This document shows, in pieces, positions 54,564 through 63,804 of a stretch of DNA of 64,000 nt (its first letter is position 1; each line of letters opens with the position of its first letter). The notes under the pieces are model-generated. The model worked only from the letters and a program-made list of their open reading frames with translations. It ran no database searches and was not told the DNA's origin. The DNA lies in NCBI RefSeq assembly GCF_003121405.1, contig NZ_QBUY01000004.1:1-64000 (forward strand), given 5' to 3'. The translations under genes and the position numbers were made by a program. Source of the stretch: Paraburkholderia sp. C35 (GTDB taxonomy: Bacteria > Pseudomonadota > Gammaproteobacteria > Burkholderiales > Burkholderiaceae).

Positions 54564-55633
54564 AGCAAACGAGATTGGGTTTCAGCGCGCCCCACCATCG
54601 CCGGAAGCGCAGTTGGCTTTCCTCACGAAGCTTCAACGACTGTTCGCTGAGGGCGACTTCACTGCGACGTAAAAATTCGCGCTTCTGATTTCGTTCGCAG
54701 AATTGGCGGTCGAGTATGGCGCCGAAGATGGGTCCGAACTCACGCTAACCACCCGTCGAATTTCAGAGCGTTTCGTCTATCTCTACTGGTAACATACGAC
54801 TACGTACGGAACTGGTCGTGTGGGCAGCCAGCCCGGCGCTTTGGTTCGGAATCTTTGGGACCAAGCTGCCATTCTGAATGCGATCTCACGATTCAGAGCC
54901 GGGATCTCAACATCATCAGCGCTGCAAGCATCCGACTTACCAAGCTATGGTGCACTGTTGTCGAAGGTGGCACCCGTAGTGTCCGCCCAGCTGTTGAAGT
55001 ACCTCCAAAACTTTGCCTGAGTCACCGATCCATTTCTGTATGAGCGGCGCTCAAGAGCGCTCCGTGACGCTGAAGCCGGGCGTGAACTATTGCGTGCGCC
55101 GCTTCTACACCTTCTCGGAGCAGATGGCACGGGCGCGATGGGTCGCGCACATAAAGGCAAATCGCCGCAATCGCCCGATGCTCGTAAACGCTGACGACCT
55201 TGCGGATTTTCTCTTCTCGTCTTCGCGACAGTCGCTCGACATAATCAGCAGTCGGTTGCGCAAGCTAGATGGTTCGCGTTGCTTTTACTGCGGAGAACGG
55301 CTCAGCGATGCAGACGTCGACCACTTCGTCCCATTCTCGCTTTACTCAAGGGACTTGGTCCACAATTTCGTTTTAGCTCATCCGGCTTGTAAGCGCGGTA
55401 AGTCTGAGCCGCTCGCGACGAGACCACACCTGGACCGCTGGCTCGAACGTCTTGTGCTCAAGGAGCAACGACTCGCCAAAATCGGATTGCTCGCTGGTGT
55501 TTCAGGTGACAAAGAGATAGTCCAGCGTTTAGCAACTTGGGGTTACAAGGTAGCTAGCGACACCGGCGGTCGCGCATGGTTGTCCCCTACAACCGAAGAG
55601 AATGTCGATTCGCTCTACGTCCGCCTCTTATGA
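54562..55633 (+). pseudogene. HNH endonuclease gene with three stops and a frameshift
   Basis: One frame reads PEAQLAFLTKLQRLFAEGDF, then KFALLISFAELAVEYGAEDG, ELTLTTRRISERFVYLYW and AQLLKYLQNFA, broken by TAA at 54,670, TAA at 54,790 and TGA at 55,018, all in the same frame. Between about 55,050 and 55,090 the frame shifts by one, and an open frame then continues VTLKPGVNYCVRRFY to the stop at 55,631-55,633. The C-terminal part keeps the HNH site: CFYCGERLSDADVDHFVPF, HNFVLAHPACKRGKS. The C-terminal open frame alone (from 55,013) could be mistaken for a gene. It follows the HIT remnant closely, so the two probably decayed as one cassette. Confidence 0.75.
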
Positions 55634-56493
55634 GGACATTCGCCAGAAGAGAGTTTGACTCATTGCAAATCGCCGATACACGACCATACGCTTTTGGACC
55701 GGGCGCCCGCTGACCTGAAGATTGCCAGCCAGTAACCAACATCGAGTCATCTTATCCGTTGGCTGACGGAATCTGGGCTTCAATGCCCCTCCGGGAAAAG
55801 CGCCGGCTGAACCACCGCTCCGACAGTGCTCCAGATTGCGTTCGTATCTGCGTAGTTATCGATATCCGTCCGCGACACGAGACCAGTCATAAGGACTCGA
55901 CAGCCGGTGAAGGTGCAGGCGTCGGCGCGCGAGAGATCAATTCTGCTATCAGACCCACGCCTGAACTGTACTTGGGCGCCACCAGTTTAGCGGCATTCGT
56001 TTGCCCTGCAAGTCCGCTATCTTGCTTCTATCGCGAAATGTTGCCGTCGCCTGCCCTGCTCTTGGCTTCGTGCCGACTATTCAAAATGACGAATGCGGAT
56101 AGCGAAAACTATTGGATGCCCTTCCGCTAAGGCGAGATATTCACGAAATCGAAAAACCGGGTCCAGCGCCTAGTAGATGGCGCTCTGCTCCTCTTCGTCG
56201 ATGGCAAAGTAGAAATCAGACTTACCTTGGATGGCAAGAGCCGACTTCTTGTCAAGCAAGGGAGTGCCTTGGGCAGACATCACTTCCGGGTCGGATGCCC
56301 TTCGTAGCTAATGGCGAAGATACTCTGGAGCACCACAGACCGAGCCAATGTGCAGCGTCAGCGTCGCCGCGCGGCGTTTGCGTCGGAGCGCTTCACAGTT
56401 GTCTACCCGTTTGTAAAGGAATCTCTGCAAAAGCCCAGGCATTGACGCGAGGGTGGAGTATCCTGGGATCAGGAGAATGCAGGGAGTGGCGAG
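55634..56493. other. Intergenic stretch without recognisable features
   Basis: About 860 bp. Two plus-strand frames are open (55,759-56,130 and 56,112-56,561), but neither has an RBS, a start context or any domain, and the codon choice is unlike that of the real genes. I see no repeat or RNA. Confidence 0.4.
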
Positions 56494-57540
56494 ATGGCAC
56501 AACTCGGTCTTGGTCTGGACTTGTCAACGAAGCGCACGCGCTAGCGCGAATTTCTCGATGAGATGGACCGCGTGGTGTCCTGGCAGAAACTGATTGCGCT
56601 CATAGAGCCTCTCTACCCTAAAGGCAAGACGGGTCGCCTTTTCCAATTCAGACGATGCTGCGCATTCATTTCATGCATCAGTGGTTCAGCCTTTAAGACC
56701 CGGCATGGACGGAGCGCTGCAGGCATTCCACGGAACCGGAAATTCGCGCTATTGGACATTGGCATGACGTGGCTGCCTGACAAGAGCGCGATCCTGCGAT
56801 TCCGGCACCTGCCTGAAGCGCATGCGCTGTCGGCCAGCATGCTGGAGACGATCAACAGGATTCTTCAGGATAAGGGCTTGACGCTCAAAGTGGGTTCCGC
56901 GGTCGACGCGACGCTAATAGCGGCGCCCAATTCGACCAAAAGGAGTGGCACACGCGACCCGAGATGAGCCGGACACAAAAAGGCGGCAGCTGGAACTTCG
57001 GCATGAAGGTGCGCATCGGAGTCGATGTGAAGTCGGGGCTTGTGCGCACCGTGAAGTGCACGCCAGCCAATGTTCACGACATCACGGTGGCGGGTGCATG
57101 AACTGCTGCGCGGCGAGGAGCAGTTTGCGTTTTCCGATGCAGGCTATGTCGAAATCGAGAAATGCGGCGAACGAGGCAAAGCAGTAGGTCGCAATGCGCC
57201 CTAGCAAGCGCAGAAAGCTGGATAGCAGCAAGCGGCTGGATCGGATCTGCAACGAGATCGAGCGGTTCAAGCTGGGCGTGAGAGCGAAGGTGGAGCACCC
57301 GTTTCGCGTGCTGACATGCCAGTTTGGATATCTGAAGGCGCGGTATTGGGGCTGGCTAAGAACACAGCCGACATCGAAACGCAGTCGCACTGGCCAATCT
57401 CTGCATGGCGCGCAAGGCGCTCTGCGACGCGAAATGACGAGAACGCACTGTCGCACGACGCAGCGCCATGGCGCAAGGCGGGACTGGTTGCGCTTCACCT
57501 CAGCGAGCATGACGGCACGACTCTAATGTGCGGAGGACTA
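56494..57540 (+). pseudogene. IS5-type transposase remnant
   Basis: Fragments in several frames follow the order of an IS5-family transposase: MDRVVSWQKLIALIEPLYPK, then GMTWLPDKSAILRFRHLPEA, LKVGSAVDATLIAAPNSTK (with the first catalytic Asp), FGMKVRIGVDVKSGLVRTVK in another frame, FAFSDAGYVEIEKCGE (second Asp region) and EHPFRVLTCQFGYLKARYWG near 57,290. Stops and frameshifts break it many times. Terminal inverted repeats and a target duplication were not found. Confidence 0.8.
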
Positions 57541-58344
57541 CCGAACTAATCGACTAACTCATTGAATATTAATAGCAAATACAATTCGTCATAGACGACA
57601 TGCCCCCAAAAGTGCCCCCAGAAATCGGACGCTAGGGTTCTCTGGCATTGGTGCGCCATCACACGCGACCGATAGAAACGTTATTGTTATATCAAGCGAA
57701 AGCCGTGTCGCACGGGCGCGACAGTGAAATCGCGAAAAATAGCGGACCCGCCTGTTTGACGCTGGGTGTTCTGCGGCGTGTCGGAGCCACCCAAAGACCA
57801 CCGGGGAGAAATTTGAGCTACTCCGGGTCATCGAGCCCTCCGTAGCCATCCGGACACGGTTATGCGAGCGTCCAGTATGCGAAGATGAGCTTGGCTGAAC
57901 TATCCGGTCCGATAGCGCGGTTTTCTGCGCTGACAGACCAACGGCATTCCGGTGGGCGACTTTCGAACCTCACAAACGCGAGCAACGACTCATTGACGTA
58001 GCCCCCGTGGCGCATCGCAAGGTTCAGGCGCATGCAGTCAGCGCCAGACCGCCCGGTCCCCAAGTGGAGTTGCATGGTCGGAATCGAGCCACCGCAGCTT
58101 TCGTGACATGAGCGATTCGAGAACGCGTCGGCACCCGCGCGAGTGAATCGCCAATCCACTAAGCAGGATCCGTCCTTTTTAGTAGTTATCCTAATATATT
58201 TACTTCCACCGATTCCTAAATTAGACTGGTCTTGACCACAATCACTGTGGAATTTGCCTAGAAGCTCCGACGCAGGTTTCCTGCGAATTGCGAGCAGTAC
58301 CTCCGACCAAGACACCGGACGCGCGACACCGCGCAACGACTCTC
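57541..58344. other. Gene-poor stretch after the IS remnant
   Basis: No gene is certain. A minus-strand frame at 57,860-58,336 (about 158 codons, only TTG/GTG starts) reads like a protein in places (KYIRITTKKDGSCLVDW, CHESCGGSIPTMQLHLG) but lacks an RBS. It may be a small hypothetical gene or a remnant. Confidence 0.3.
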
Positions 58345-58587
58345 ATGTACAAATTCAAACCAAACGAGTTCATCAATTGTGATGGCCGAAGAATGCTCGA
58401 CGATTCAGGTCGACAAGGTATAGACGGAGTAACAGGCCTCGGCTCGACCACTGAGGTTCGTTGTGGCCTTGTTCTGGAAGCACTGTTTACCCATGCCCCT
58501 CACTTGGCCGAGTTCCAGATAGACGACATCATTGGCTGGTGCAAACAGATTCGCGATGGTGTACCGCATGGCCGGCCCCGTAGCTAA
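58345..58587 (+). CDS. Possible small protein, 80 aa
   Basis: MYKFKPNEFINCDGRRMLDD opens a frame of 80 codons ending PHGRPRS. The section APHLAEFQIDDIIGWCKQIR looks like a real amphipathic helix. No RBS, domain or conserved neighbour supports it, so it may be a fragment of a longer lost gene. Confidence 0.3.
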   Translation: MYKFKPNEFINCDGRRMLDDSGRQGIDGVTGLGSTTEVRCGLVLEALFTHAPHLAEFQIDDIIGWCKQIRDGVPHGRPRS

Positions 58588-59294
58588 CTACTGACGGGCT
58601 CAGCCGTTGTTTATGCAGCTTGTCTGACAAAAGTTCCGCGCAGAAACTCGCAAGTCAACCGTCAGCGGGTTCTGTATCACGAGGCAGGCACTCAATCACC
58701 ACAGCTGCGCCAACTGCCACTGACGAGTGATATGCGGGTGGCATTATTCTCGCCCTTCCGTGTCCATGATGGACACGATAGCCGAACGCGATTCGCTTCC
58801 GCGTTAGGCAAGCTATACCGCTTCCTTCTATCCTAAAGGTGGCGGTTTGGAATACGGTCCTCTTTTCCCTTCCATATTTTCCGGGCGGAGAATGAGCTTC
58901 GACCGCAATCCGCGCGCTCCGAAGCATCTCTGTACGTCAAAAGCTTGGCATGAGGGACCAAAAGAGCCGACGACACGCCTCCTGAACTGCCACACGTCGG
59001 CGTTATAAAAAGGGGGCATATTCCAAAACGCCACCATACGTCCGTCATTGTCGGCGTGCGCCGATGCCCATATTGGGCGACACGTTCCGGCATTTCATCG
59101 ACGACTTTCTCTGGAGGTCTTCGGAGCCCGACTACTGCTAGTAGAAAGCAGTGTCCCTGCAACCGCGCAGCATGTCTCGGCGTTCGACTACGAGTGGAGA
59201 ACCGTGTTACCCGCACCATTGAACAGCACTCGCACTTACCTGTCGCTGGTCATCCGAGGGACGACGATGAGAGTTAGGGAATTAGATAAGCGTC
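58588..59294. other. Stretch without a supportable gene
   Basis: About 700 bp. Overlapping short frames on both strands have no start signals or domains. TCCATGATGGA at 58,761-58,772 is a small dyad. Nothing else stands out. Confidence 0.35.
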
Positions 59295-59513
59295 GTGCTG
59301 TTCATCGAAGAATACGGGGACTTGACGGAAGCAGACGAGATTCAGCACGTAGACGCCCGCCCCGAGCCTTGGCTGCACGAGCGTGGACAGTATCGCGACG
59401 AGCGCTATGAAGTGCACTACCCTGTGACCCTCGGAGACCCTCGAGAGGAGCCCGGTTACCATGACGTAATACATACTGCGGTAGACCGCGCAGCTAAAAC
59501 GCGGGCGAGCTAG
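59295..59513 (+). CDS. Possible small acidic protein, 72 aa
   Basis: A GTG-initiated frame (LFIEEYGDLTEADEIQHVDA, later GYHDVIHTAVDRAAKTRAS) is rich in Glu, Asp and Arg and has no stop-rich drift. No RBS is clear. Could be a real small gene of the accessory region or a remnant. Confidence 0.3.
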   Translation: MLFIEEYGDLTEADEIQHVDARPEPWLHERGQYRDERYEVHYPVTLGDPREEPGYHDVIHTAVDRAAKTRAS

Positions 59514-59606
59514 GGGAAAAAGCGCAGGTTAGTAGGGCCCGATGACAGCACGGCCACGTTTTCCGATTCCCATATAGCTAATCTATTCTTGAATTTCGAC
59601 CAAGAG

Positions 59607-59777
59607 ATGGCCATTTTCGAAGATGACCAGTTGAACGCGTTGCGTCAGATACTTGAGTTCGACCTGAGGGCCATCCAGTCCGGCGAGGGTCGAGACATCG
59701 CAGAATTCCTCGCGGAACTCGACGCAGAGGAAAGCATCCGTGTTCGACTAAGCCAGTCTCCGCAGGACGCGAGCTAG
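59607..59777 (+). CDS. Possible small acidic protein, 56 aa
   Basis: ATG at 59,607: MAIFEDDQLNALRQILEFDL, then EFLAELDAEESIRVRLSQSP. It is strongly helical and acidic. No recognised domain; the RBS is weak. Its 3' end overlaps the convergent small gene at 59,748 by 30 bp. Confidence 0.35.
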   Translation: MAIFEDDQLNALRQILEFDLRAIQSGEGRDIAEFLAELDAEESIRVRLSQSPQDAS

Positions 59778-59954
59778 CCGCGCGAACAGTCCAGTTTTTC
59801 GGGGCGGCGGCTCAATGCCAACCTCAGAGGACCATTTATTCACGAGGCGCGCTGGCGCGTAGCGTCTCTGTGCTTGAGCGTCACGATGCGACTCTAGAGC
59901 GGCGTCTATGAGCTGCTGCTGTTGTTCATCCGGCTGAAAATCTGGAGAGGCCAT
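59748..59954 (-). CDS. Possible small basic protein, 68 aa
   Basis: ATG at 59,952-59,954: MASPDFQPDEQQQQLIDAAL, ending GLFARLARVLRRLA, a basic amphipathic helix that could meet membrane or nucleic acid. No RBS is evident. Convergent with the 56-aa frame. Confidence 0.35.
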   Translation of the reverse strand: MASPDFQPDEQQQQLIDAALESHRDAQAQRRYAPARLVNKWSSEVGIEPPPRKTGLFARLARVLRRLA

Positions 59955-60189
59955 GCGTTGAGTTTAGTCGAACGCCATGGTTTTCACACCTCGTTCCGGT
60001 GAGAATCCGCAGCACCGAGGGTCCTCGATTGCCAACCGGTCGTGGGCGACGTTACAGACATGGAGTCGATTCTGATTTACAGCAATCGCGCACTAGCGCA
60101 AATAGCCGCCCCCGGAGCGAGCCCGCTGTCACCGGCGGGCCTTAGCGAGTGCTCGCATAACCCGTGGACCATGCACTGAATAGCACCGG

Positions 60190-60570
60190 ACGTATGCGAA
60201 ACTGCCACCTTTGAGCGTGTACCGGCTATGGTGGCGTTTTCGCATTCGGCCGCCGCTCCCTCACAGCACGTTCTCCGCCATCGGTTTTCGACTAGGCATG
60301 GTCCCGTTCGACAGCTACGCTTTCGTCCTACGCCCAGCACGCCAATGCGTACGTGGCCGTCCTGCCCTCACATAACCTAGTCGAACACCGAGGTCGAATG
60401 AGCCGCATCGGCTTCCCAGAGCATCGCAGTCAGAAAGATGTCCCCCGAGGGGACGCTTGGCCCATCGACAGCCTGACCTGAGTGCCTAGAGTCAAGCCTC
60501 AAGAGCCCTGCCGCCGCAAAAGTGTGTCCCGGGGACACACTTTTCGCCCACTCACCCGTGTCCCCTAGGG
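60190..60570. repeat. Intergenic direct repeat, copy 1
   Basis: This block and 60,618-61,001 are near copies at a period of 428-432 bp. Shared markers include ACTGCCACC, CGGTTTTCGACTA, CATAACCTAGTCGAACACCGA, GCATCGCAG and the palindrome GTGTGTCCCGGGGACACAC near the end. No gene is supported in either copy. Copy 1 ends CCCACTCACCCGTGTCCCC. Confidence 0.85.
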
Positions 60571-60617
60571 AGTCGATGGTCGATTACGCACTCGTTTTCG
60601 TGCCCGTCCGCGCCCCG

Positions 60618-61001
60618 ACCTCTGCGACACTGCCACCCTTGAGCATAAACCGGCTCTGGTGGCGTTCTCGCATTCGGCCGCCCCTCCCTCACGGCACTTT
60701 CTCCGCCATCGGTTTTCGACTAAGCATGGTCCCGTTCGACAGCTACGATTGCGTCCTACGCCCAGCACCACGCCAATGCGTAAGCGGCCATCCTGCCCTT
60801 GCATAACCTAGTCGAACACCGATGGTCGAATGGGCCGCGTCGGCTTCCCTGAGCATCGCAGCCTGAAAGATGTCCTCCGAAGGGATATCTGGCGCATCGA
60901 CAGCCTGACCTGAATGCCTAGGGTCGAGCCTCAAGAACCAAGCCGCCGCAAAAGTGTGTCCCGGGGACACACTTTTCGCCCACTTACCGGTGCCCCTAGC
61001 G
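60618..61001. repeat. Intergenic direct repeat, copy 2
   Basis: Near copy of 60,190-60,570 with scattered substitutions and short indels. It ends at the stop codon of the 211-aa minus-strand gene, and its palindrome (AAAAGTGTGTCC and GGACACACTTTT arms) could end transcription of that gene. Confidence 0.85.
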
Positions 61002-61631
61002 TATTTTAGCTTTCACAAAACCGGCATCTTGCAGCGCTCGGAGTAGGCTACCACCCATGTCGCCTTCCATCGCAGCCTTTATCTCAGTCCACAACTGATA
61101 CTGCTCCGTGTTTCTTACGTTCTCCGACGGTGCGCGACCACACCTACCATTAGCGACCGCAGCGGCCGCTAGCTTGATAGCTTCCAGCGCCTTTTTCAAC
61201 GGATTAGCCGGTTCGCTATTTGACGACGTCGACATACCTGCCCTTTCGATAAGCACGCCGACGACCTTCTGCAGCGCGCCCATACGGTTTGTATCGACCG
61301 CGACAGAAGAAGCTCCCATCTTGTCAACTGCTTCTGCCAACAGCCTGACAGCCTCATCTACCCTCCAGCTTGGGTCAAGTGCACGCGCCTCTTCGGCTAC
61401 TCGCCTCGCCTCAGCTTCCTTCTGCGCCGGCTCAATCACCCTCTGTTGAACGTAAAGCAGTTCCACTTCCGTGAGCTCGCCAACGAGTTCGGCCGGTATC
61501 GTCTGCGCGTCCACGTTCATGCTTCCCACGAAGCGCTGTTCCGCATATCCGTGTGTATTTCCCCTTTCCCCTTTGCGAATGTACGTGCTGCGGTAAAGCA
61601 ACACCTTGCCATTGCGTCGTTTCGCATGCAT
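60996..61631 (-). CDS. Conserved-looking accessory protein of integrative elements, 211 aa
   Basis: ATG at 61,631 (MHAKRRNGKVLLYRSTYIRK) with TTGGAGAGC upstream; a longer frame to 61,682 has no RBS. The basic N-terminus and the GNTHGYAEQRFVGSM segment are followed by long helices (LLYVQQRVIEPAQKEAEARR). A QLWTEIKAAMEGDMGGSLLR segment closes it. No enzyme motif is seen. Sequences of this style are found on integrative elements near replication and transfer genes, but I cannot name a family. Its 3' end touches copy 2 of the direct repeat. Confidence 0.65.
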   Translation of the reverse strand: MHAKRRNGKVLLYRSTYIRKGERGNTHGYAEQRFVGSMNVDAQTIPAELVGELTEVELLYVQQRVIEPAQKEAEARRVAEEARALDPSWRVDEAVRLLAEAVDKMGASSVAVDTNRMGALQKVVGVLIERAGMSTSSNSEPANPLKKALEAIKLAAAAVANGRCGRAPSENVRNTEQYQLWTEIKAAMEGDMGGSLLRALQDAGFVKAKIR

Positions 61632-61682
61632 ATGAGCTCTCCAATAGTTGTATGCACGCTTGTATAGCAATCGGCGACACAT

Positions 61683-62684
61683 AGCTCGCTTCTCCGGGAT
61701 ACGAAGCGAGGGTCACTTGTGTGACATTCTGCCTTGGCCACGCGACATCGAAGCTCACGTCGCGGTCACCAGTTGCCGGTAGCGCTGATGGTCCGCTCGC
61801 GATGGCTCTCTCACCTTCGCTCAGTACGTCTTTGCTACAGACCCGCCCCCGGCCGTGCCCAACGGCGCTCTCGACGGAACAAGCGGACGGCCGGCGCGGC
61901 GTCCAGCCGCGCTCCTCGCGAATACGAGAGTCGCGTGTACGGGTCACGCATTTTTCGAAGGACAGTTACGAACGCACAGTTGCTCGCGACCGGGCCCGGC
62001 GACAGCCGGTGCGAAACCCCCGCCGACGTCAGGTGCATGCTGCCATTGAACGGCCTACGAGCGCGCACGCGCGTGCATTCTGGCAAGGGGTCCCCGCTCT
62101 GCGCGAGGATGCAGTTGATTGCGCAGTGCGGGGCAGGCCAGGGCGAAACGGCATGCAGGGAGCACGGTCAGCGCCGGCGTCTTCGAAGGCGGAGTGGCTT
62201 AGTCAAAAGGTATGCGACGTCGGCGGGGGTTTCGCACCGGCGTAGCCGGTCCGAATGGACAGCGGCCTCGCTCGACGTCGCGATGAAAACGTTAGTTGCC
62301 GTGCGCCCCCGCGCACGAGGCTGGATAAGGGGAAAACACGGCTGCCCCATTGCCCGCATCCGGCCGCGCAACGGTGCGCTTGTACGAACCCACGGTTGCC
62401 AAGCGCGTGGTGTCCATCCTCGCGGAGACCAGTAGCGCTATAGCTATACGAGAGTACTCACCACACGCTCCTGAGTACACCTCGCGACGCGAGGCCCTCG
62501 AAAACCTTACTGAGAATGGACAAGAAACATGGCAACTTCATCCAACGAACCGCACCCTGTGCCCCGTAGGCATGCAATCGATAGCCAGCGGGCACCGGCG
62601 GAGCTCCGCCGCGATACAAGACGCGGTGTCCCAGAGAAACATTCGCCAGCGCCAAGTGGGCATGGCGCGCAGACCCATTCCGGC
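61683..62684. other. 1-kb non-coding region holding a 26-bp inverted repeat
   Basis: Many overlapping frames are open because of high GC, but none has an RBS or domain. The stretch contains the perfect inverted repeat at 62,005-62,030 and 62,216-62,241 and a smaller dyad GTCAC-TTGT-GTGAC near 61,710. It lies between a minus-strand gene and the replication-relaxation gene, a location where an origin of replication or transfer could sit. Confidence 0.5.
62005..62241. repeat. Perfect 26-bp inverted repeat
   Basis: Left arm 62,005-62,030 begins GCCGGTGCGAAACCCCC and ends GCCGACGTC. The right arm at 62,216-62,241 is its exact reverse complement. The arms are 185 bp apart. Neither arm lies in a supported gene. 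Confidence 0.9.
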
Positions 62685-63752
62685 ATGACGCAGCAGCACA
62701 CGAAGACGAAGGCGGTGGCGCGGAAGGTTGACCGTGGGTTGACATCGAAGATTCATCCGACCGCTTTGCAGAGAATAGTTTGGATACGTGTCCTTCTGAC
62801 CGTCAACAGGTTTCGCGTTGTTCGCGCGATAGACATCGCCGTCGGCTGTTTTCCAGAGCGACCTTTCAAAGCTTCGCTGACAGCCGCACAAAGGGCGATG
62901 AGAGGCCTTGCAAAGGCCAAGCTTGTGCGTCGGTACCGCACGGACAGGTTGCAGCATGTGTACGGGCTGACGGTCGCCGGAGCCAAGTGGTTGCACGACC
63001 ATGGTGTCGATGCGACGGCTTCAGTGCGTCGAGTCGCTGACATGTCGAATCCAGAGCATGCACTATGGATGAGTTTCGCGACGCTGTGTTGCGAAGCCCG
63101 AGGATTGCATGCGGGGACCGAATCGGAGGCATTAAAAGAACTCAATGCAGGACGCGACAAGAGCGCCGATATCAAACAAGGTTTCGTGACCGTCGAAACA
63201 GGGGGACGGCAGCGCATATTGCGCCCCGATGTGCTCGCGGTTGAGCCAGACGGCGTTACATGGTTCGAGATTGACCGAAGCAAGAGGGGAAGCGACCGCG
63301 AAGCTGCACTTTCCGCGCTTGCCGGACGTATCGGGGCTCCCCTAACCAACAATCGACCATTGCGGCGCGTTGTGGTCTTGGCGCGGACCGACAGAATATT
63401 GCTGCGTGCGCTTGCGCTACTGAGGGGGCGAGTGCGCGATAGCGATGGATTGCGATTGACGTCCCAAACGCAGCGGCGTTTCCTCGAAATCGAGGAGGGA
63501 ATCTTCGAGGTTTGGGCAATGGTTTACATGAAGGACAAGCAGCACTACGTTGACCGATGCGTCGGGCATGTCGTTGTGCAACTGCTTCCGACCTGGCTGC
63601 CAAAAACTCGACTTGATTCGTCCAATCATCATCCCCTTTCGGGTTGGTTCGAAGAGAACTACCTGCCATATCGTCGACCACGGATGTCCGGTCCGTGGGC
63701 TCGGCCTGTTTCGCCCCTACTCCCCGTTCCGAGCGACGCCCCTGGCTCCTAG
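62685..63752 (+). CDS. Replication-relaxation family protein
   Basis: 355 residues from the ATG at 62,685; an ATG at 62,529 would add 52 low-complexity residues, and neither has a clear RBS. A winged-helix N-terminal half (LTAAQRAMRGLAKAKLVRRY, VYGLTVAGAKWLHDHG) is followed by the RPDVLAVEPDGVTWFEIDRS segment, which resembles the nuclease-like core of the replication-relaxation family. These proteins occur on plasmids and integrative elements and are thought to help initiate replication or mobilisation. Followed by an OB-fold gene. Confidence 0.78.
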   Translation: MTQQHTKTKAVARKVDRGLTSKIHPTALQRIVWIRVLLTVNRFRVVRAIDIAVGCFPERPFKASLTAAQRAMRGLAKAKLVRRYRTDRLQHVYGLTVAGAKWLHDHGVDATASVRRVADMSNPEHALWMSFATLCCEARGLHAGTESEALKELNAGRDKSADIKQGFVTVETGGRQRILRPDVLAVEPDGVTWFEIDRSKRGSDREAALSALAGRIGAPLTNNRPLRRVVVLARTDRILLRALALLRGRVRDSDGLRLTSQTQRRFLEIEEGIFEVWAMVYMKDKQHYVDRCVGHVVVQLLPTWLPKTRLDSSNHHPLSGWFEENYLPYRRPRMSGPWARPVSPLLPVPSDAPGS

Positions 63753-63804
63753 TGACTATACGAATAGCTGTAGCAGAGAACCCAACTTCGAAGGACAAAG
63801 ACAG

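Noticed and set aside
55013-55633. The 206-codon HNH frame as an intact gene
   Set aside because: The N-terminal half of the same family is readable upstream but interrupted by three in-frame stops and a frameshift, so this is a pseudogene fragment.
57589-57849. Minus-strand 86-codon frame as a phage-integrase end
   Set aside because: A few residues look reminiscent, but there is no catalytic motif and no RBS.
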